DNA from: JBHHWH01 sp046756405
GTDB taxonomy: Bacteria > Actinomycetota > Acidimicrobiia > Spongiisociales > ZC4RG35
Direction of reading: 5' to 3'
Length of the DNA stretch: 5,560 nt
Assembly (NCBI GenBank): GCA_046756405.1
Contig: JBHHWH010000118.1
Coordinates: 1 to 5,560, forward strand
In this document: piece after piece, positions 5,007 through 5,560 of the stretch
Position numbering within the stretch: position 1 is the first letter of the stretch
Layout of the letters: every line of letters starts with the position of its first letter
Notes under the pieces: model-generated
Databases searched by the model: none
Told to the model about the DNA's origin: nothing
What the model saw: only the letters and a program-made list of their open reading frames with translations
Program-made: the position numbers and the translations under genes

Positions 5007-5497
5007 AGCGTCGACAACCCTGCGGTTAGGGCGACACCAAGCGTAGCAAGGCTTGCAGTTGAGTCAGCGACCCCGAGCATCCTGCCGTAAGCCAGTGCGT
5101 GCGGCAGCGTCGACACGCCAGCCATCAGGAACCCGGCGACCACCAATGGTGTTGTCATCTCGGTCAGTACGCCCACGCCTAGCAGGGATCCGAAGTAGAA
5201 GATGCCCATTCCGCCGCGTCGGGCAATAGATCGTCGGGCTTGTATGCCTGAACGAGCCCATGGCTCCCAGTGCGAGCGTTTGGCATGCCAGCCGATCCCA
5301 ACCGCAGCGAGCCCAACAGAGCCAACCAATGACATAAGAGCCATCAGTGAATGGAGCCGTACAAGAGTGGAATCGTCGCCGAGTTCTTCGACATCGGCCA
5401 GTCTCGATCGTTGCCGTGGCCGCGACGCCCCCAGGCGGCGAAGCTCCTCGGTCCAGTTGTGGACCAGTACCAGCTCTCGCGGCGTCTCGGACTGCAT
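5003..5497 (-). CDS. Multi-pass membrane protein of unknown function, possibly 5' incomplete
   Basis: From ATG 5497 the product is 164 aa. About 45 N-terminal residues are polar (VHNWTEELRRLGASRPRQRS). They are followed by hydrophobic segments at roughly 46-70, 97-112, 115-131 and 146-163, with basic loops (HAKRSHWEPWARSG and QARRSIARRGG) between the first and second. I do not recognise the family. A GAGAG lies about 6 nt before the ATG, which is an acceptable but weak ribosome site. The same frame stays open upstream to the window edge (HEPLGPGRAGLPGAAWHREQ), so this may be only the C-terminal membrane part of a larger protein. It overlaps the lipoprotein start by 4 nt, implying a joint operon and perhaps a membrane partner for the lipoprotein. 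Confidence 0.65.
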   Translation of the reverse strand: MQSETPRELVLVHNWTEELRRLGASRPRQRSRLADVEELGDDSTLVRLHSLMALMSLVGSVGLAAVGIGWHAKRSHWEPWARSGIQARRSIARRGGMGIFYFGSLLGVGVLTEMTTPLVVAGFLMAGVSTLPHALAYGRMLGVADSTASLATLGVALTAGLSTL

Positions 5498-5560
5498 GGT
5501 TTGCTCTCGATGCCATGCGGCGCCGGGTAGTCCAGCTCGACCGGGGCCGAGTGGTTCGTG

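Noticed and set aside
4483..5046. 187-codon plus-strand frame opposite the lipoprotein
   Set aside because: The minus strand encodes a signal peptide, lipobox and seven propeller repeats. The plus-strand product is Ser/Thr/Pro/Arg-rich noise.

Overview
The window is GC-rich, uses GTG and TTG starts, and its best-recognised proteins look like actinobacterial families. These are a large serine recombinase with a zinc ribbon, IS110-type transposases, VapBC and MazEF-type toxin-antitoxin pairs, and a secreted lipoprotein. I infer Actinomycetota, possibly an acidimicrobial or related lineage. The exact taxon cannot be read from the sequence. Most of the window is an accessory, mobile-element-scarred region.

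Layout. (a) 2-694, plus strand: the C-terminal part of a large serine recombinase, entering from outside the window. (b) 743-1374, minus strand: a VapB-type antitoxin followed by a PIN-domain VapC toxin. The toxin has no ATG, GTG or TTG start before its first catalytic Asp; an ATA overlaps the antitoxin stop as ATAG. (c) 1400-2951, plus strand: remnants of two different IS110-family transposases. The first has an in-frame TAG and has lost its C-terminus. The second has a frameshift and is cut off. Two consecutive hairpins precede the first one, where IS110-group elements usually carry their bridge RNA. (d) 3046-3620, minus strand: a ribbon-helix-helix antitoxin and a MazF-type toxin with a 4-nt GTGA overlap, preceded by a striking array of three GTAGAC half-sites. 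(e) 3879-5497 or beyond, minus strand: a membrane protein and a seven-repeat beta-propeller lipoprotein joined by an ATGA overlap.

The feature tying the region together is a repeat of about 75-80 bp present three times in the same orientation (611-690, 2945-3020, 3719-3799). Each copy begins with CGTGTAG and contains the complementary CTACACG about 30-40 nt further on, so each can fold. Each copy lies just beyond the 3' end of a minus-strand gene: vapC, mazF-like and the lipoprotein. The MazEF-like pair is bracketed by copies 2 and 3. The VapBC pair and the IS110 debris lie between copies 1 and 2. Copy 1 also encodes the last 27 residues of the recombinase. This gene-plus-3'-repeat layout resembles a cassette array, but it could equally be dispersed REP-like repeats that attract insertions. 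No integron integrase and no canonical attC motif were seen.

How the genes work together: the toxin-antitoxin pairs are probably stabilising or defensive cargo of a decaying mobile region next to the recombinase. The lipoprotein operon looks like ordinary cell-envelope DNA outside it. No complete new defence or mobile system can be proven from this window. The repeat and toxin-antitoxin arrangement and the unusual vapC start are the observations most worth following up.
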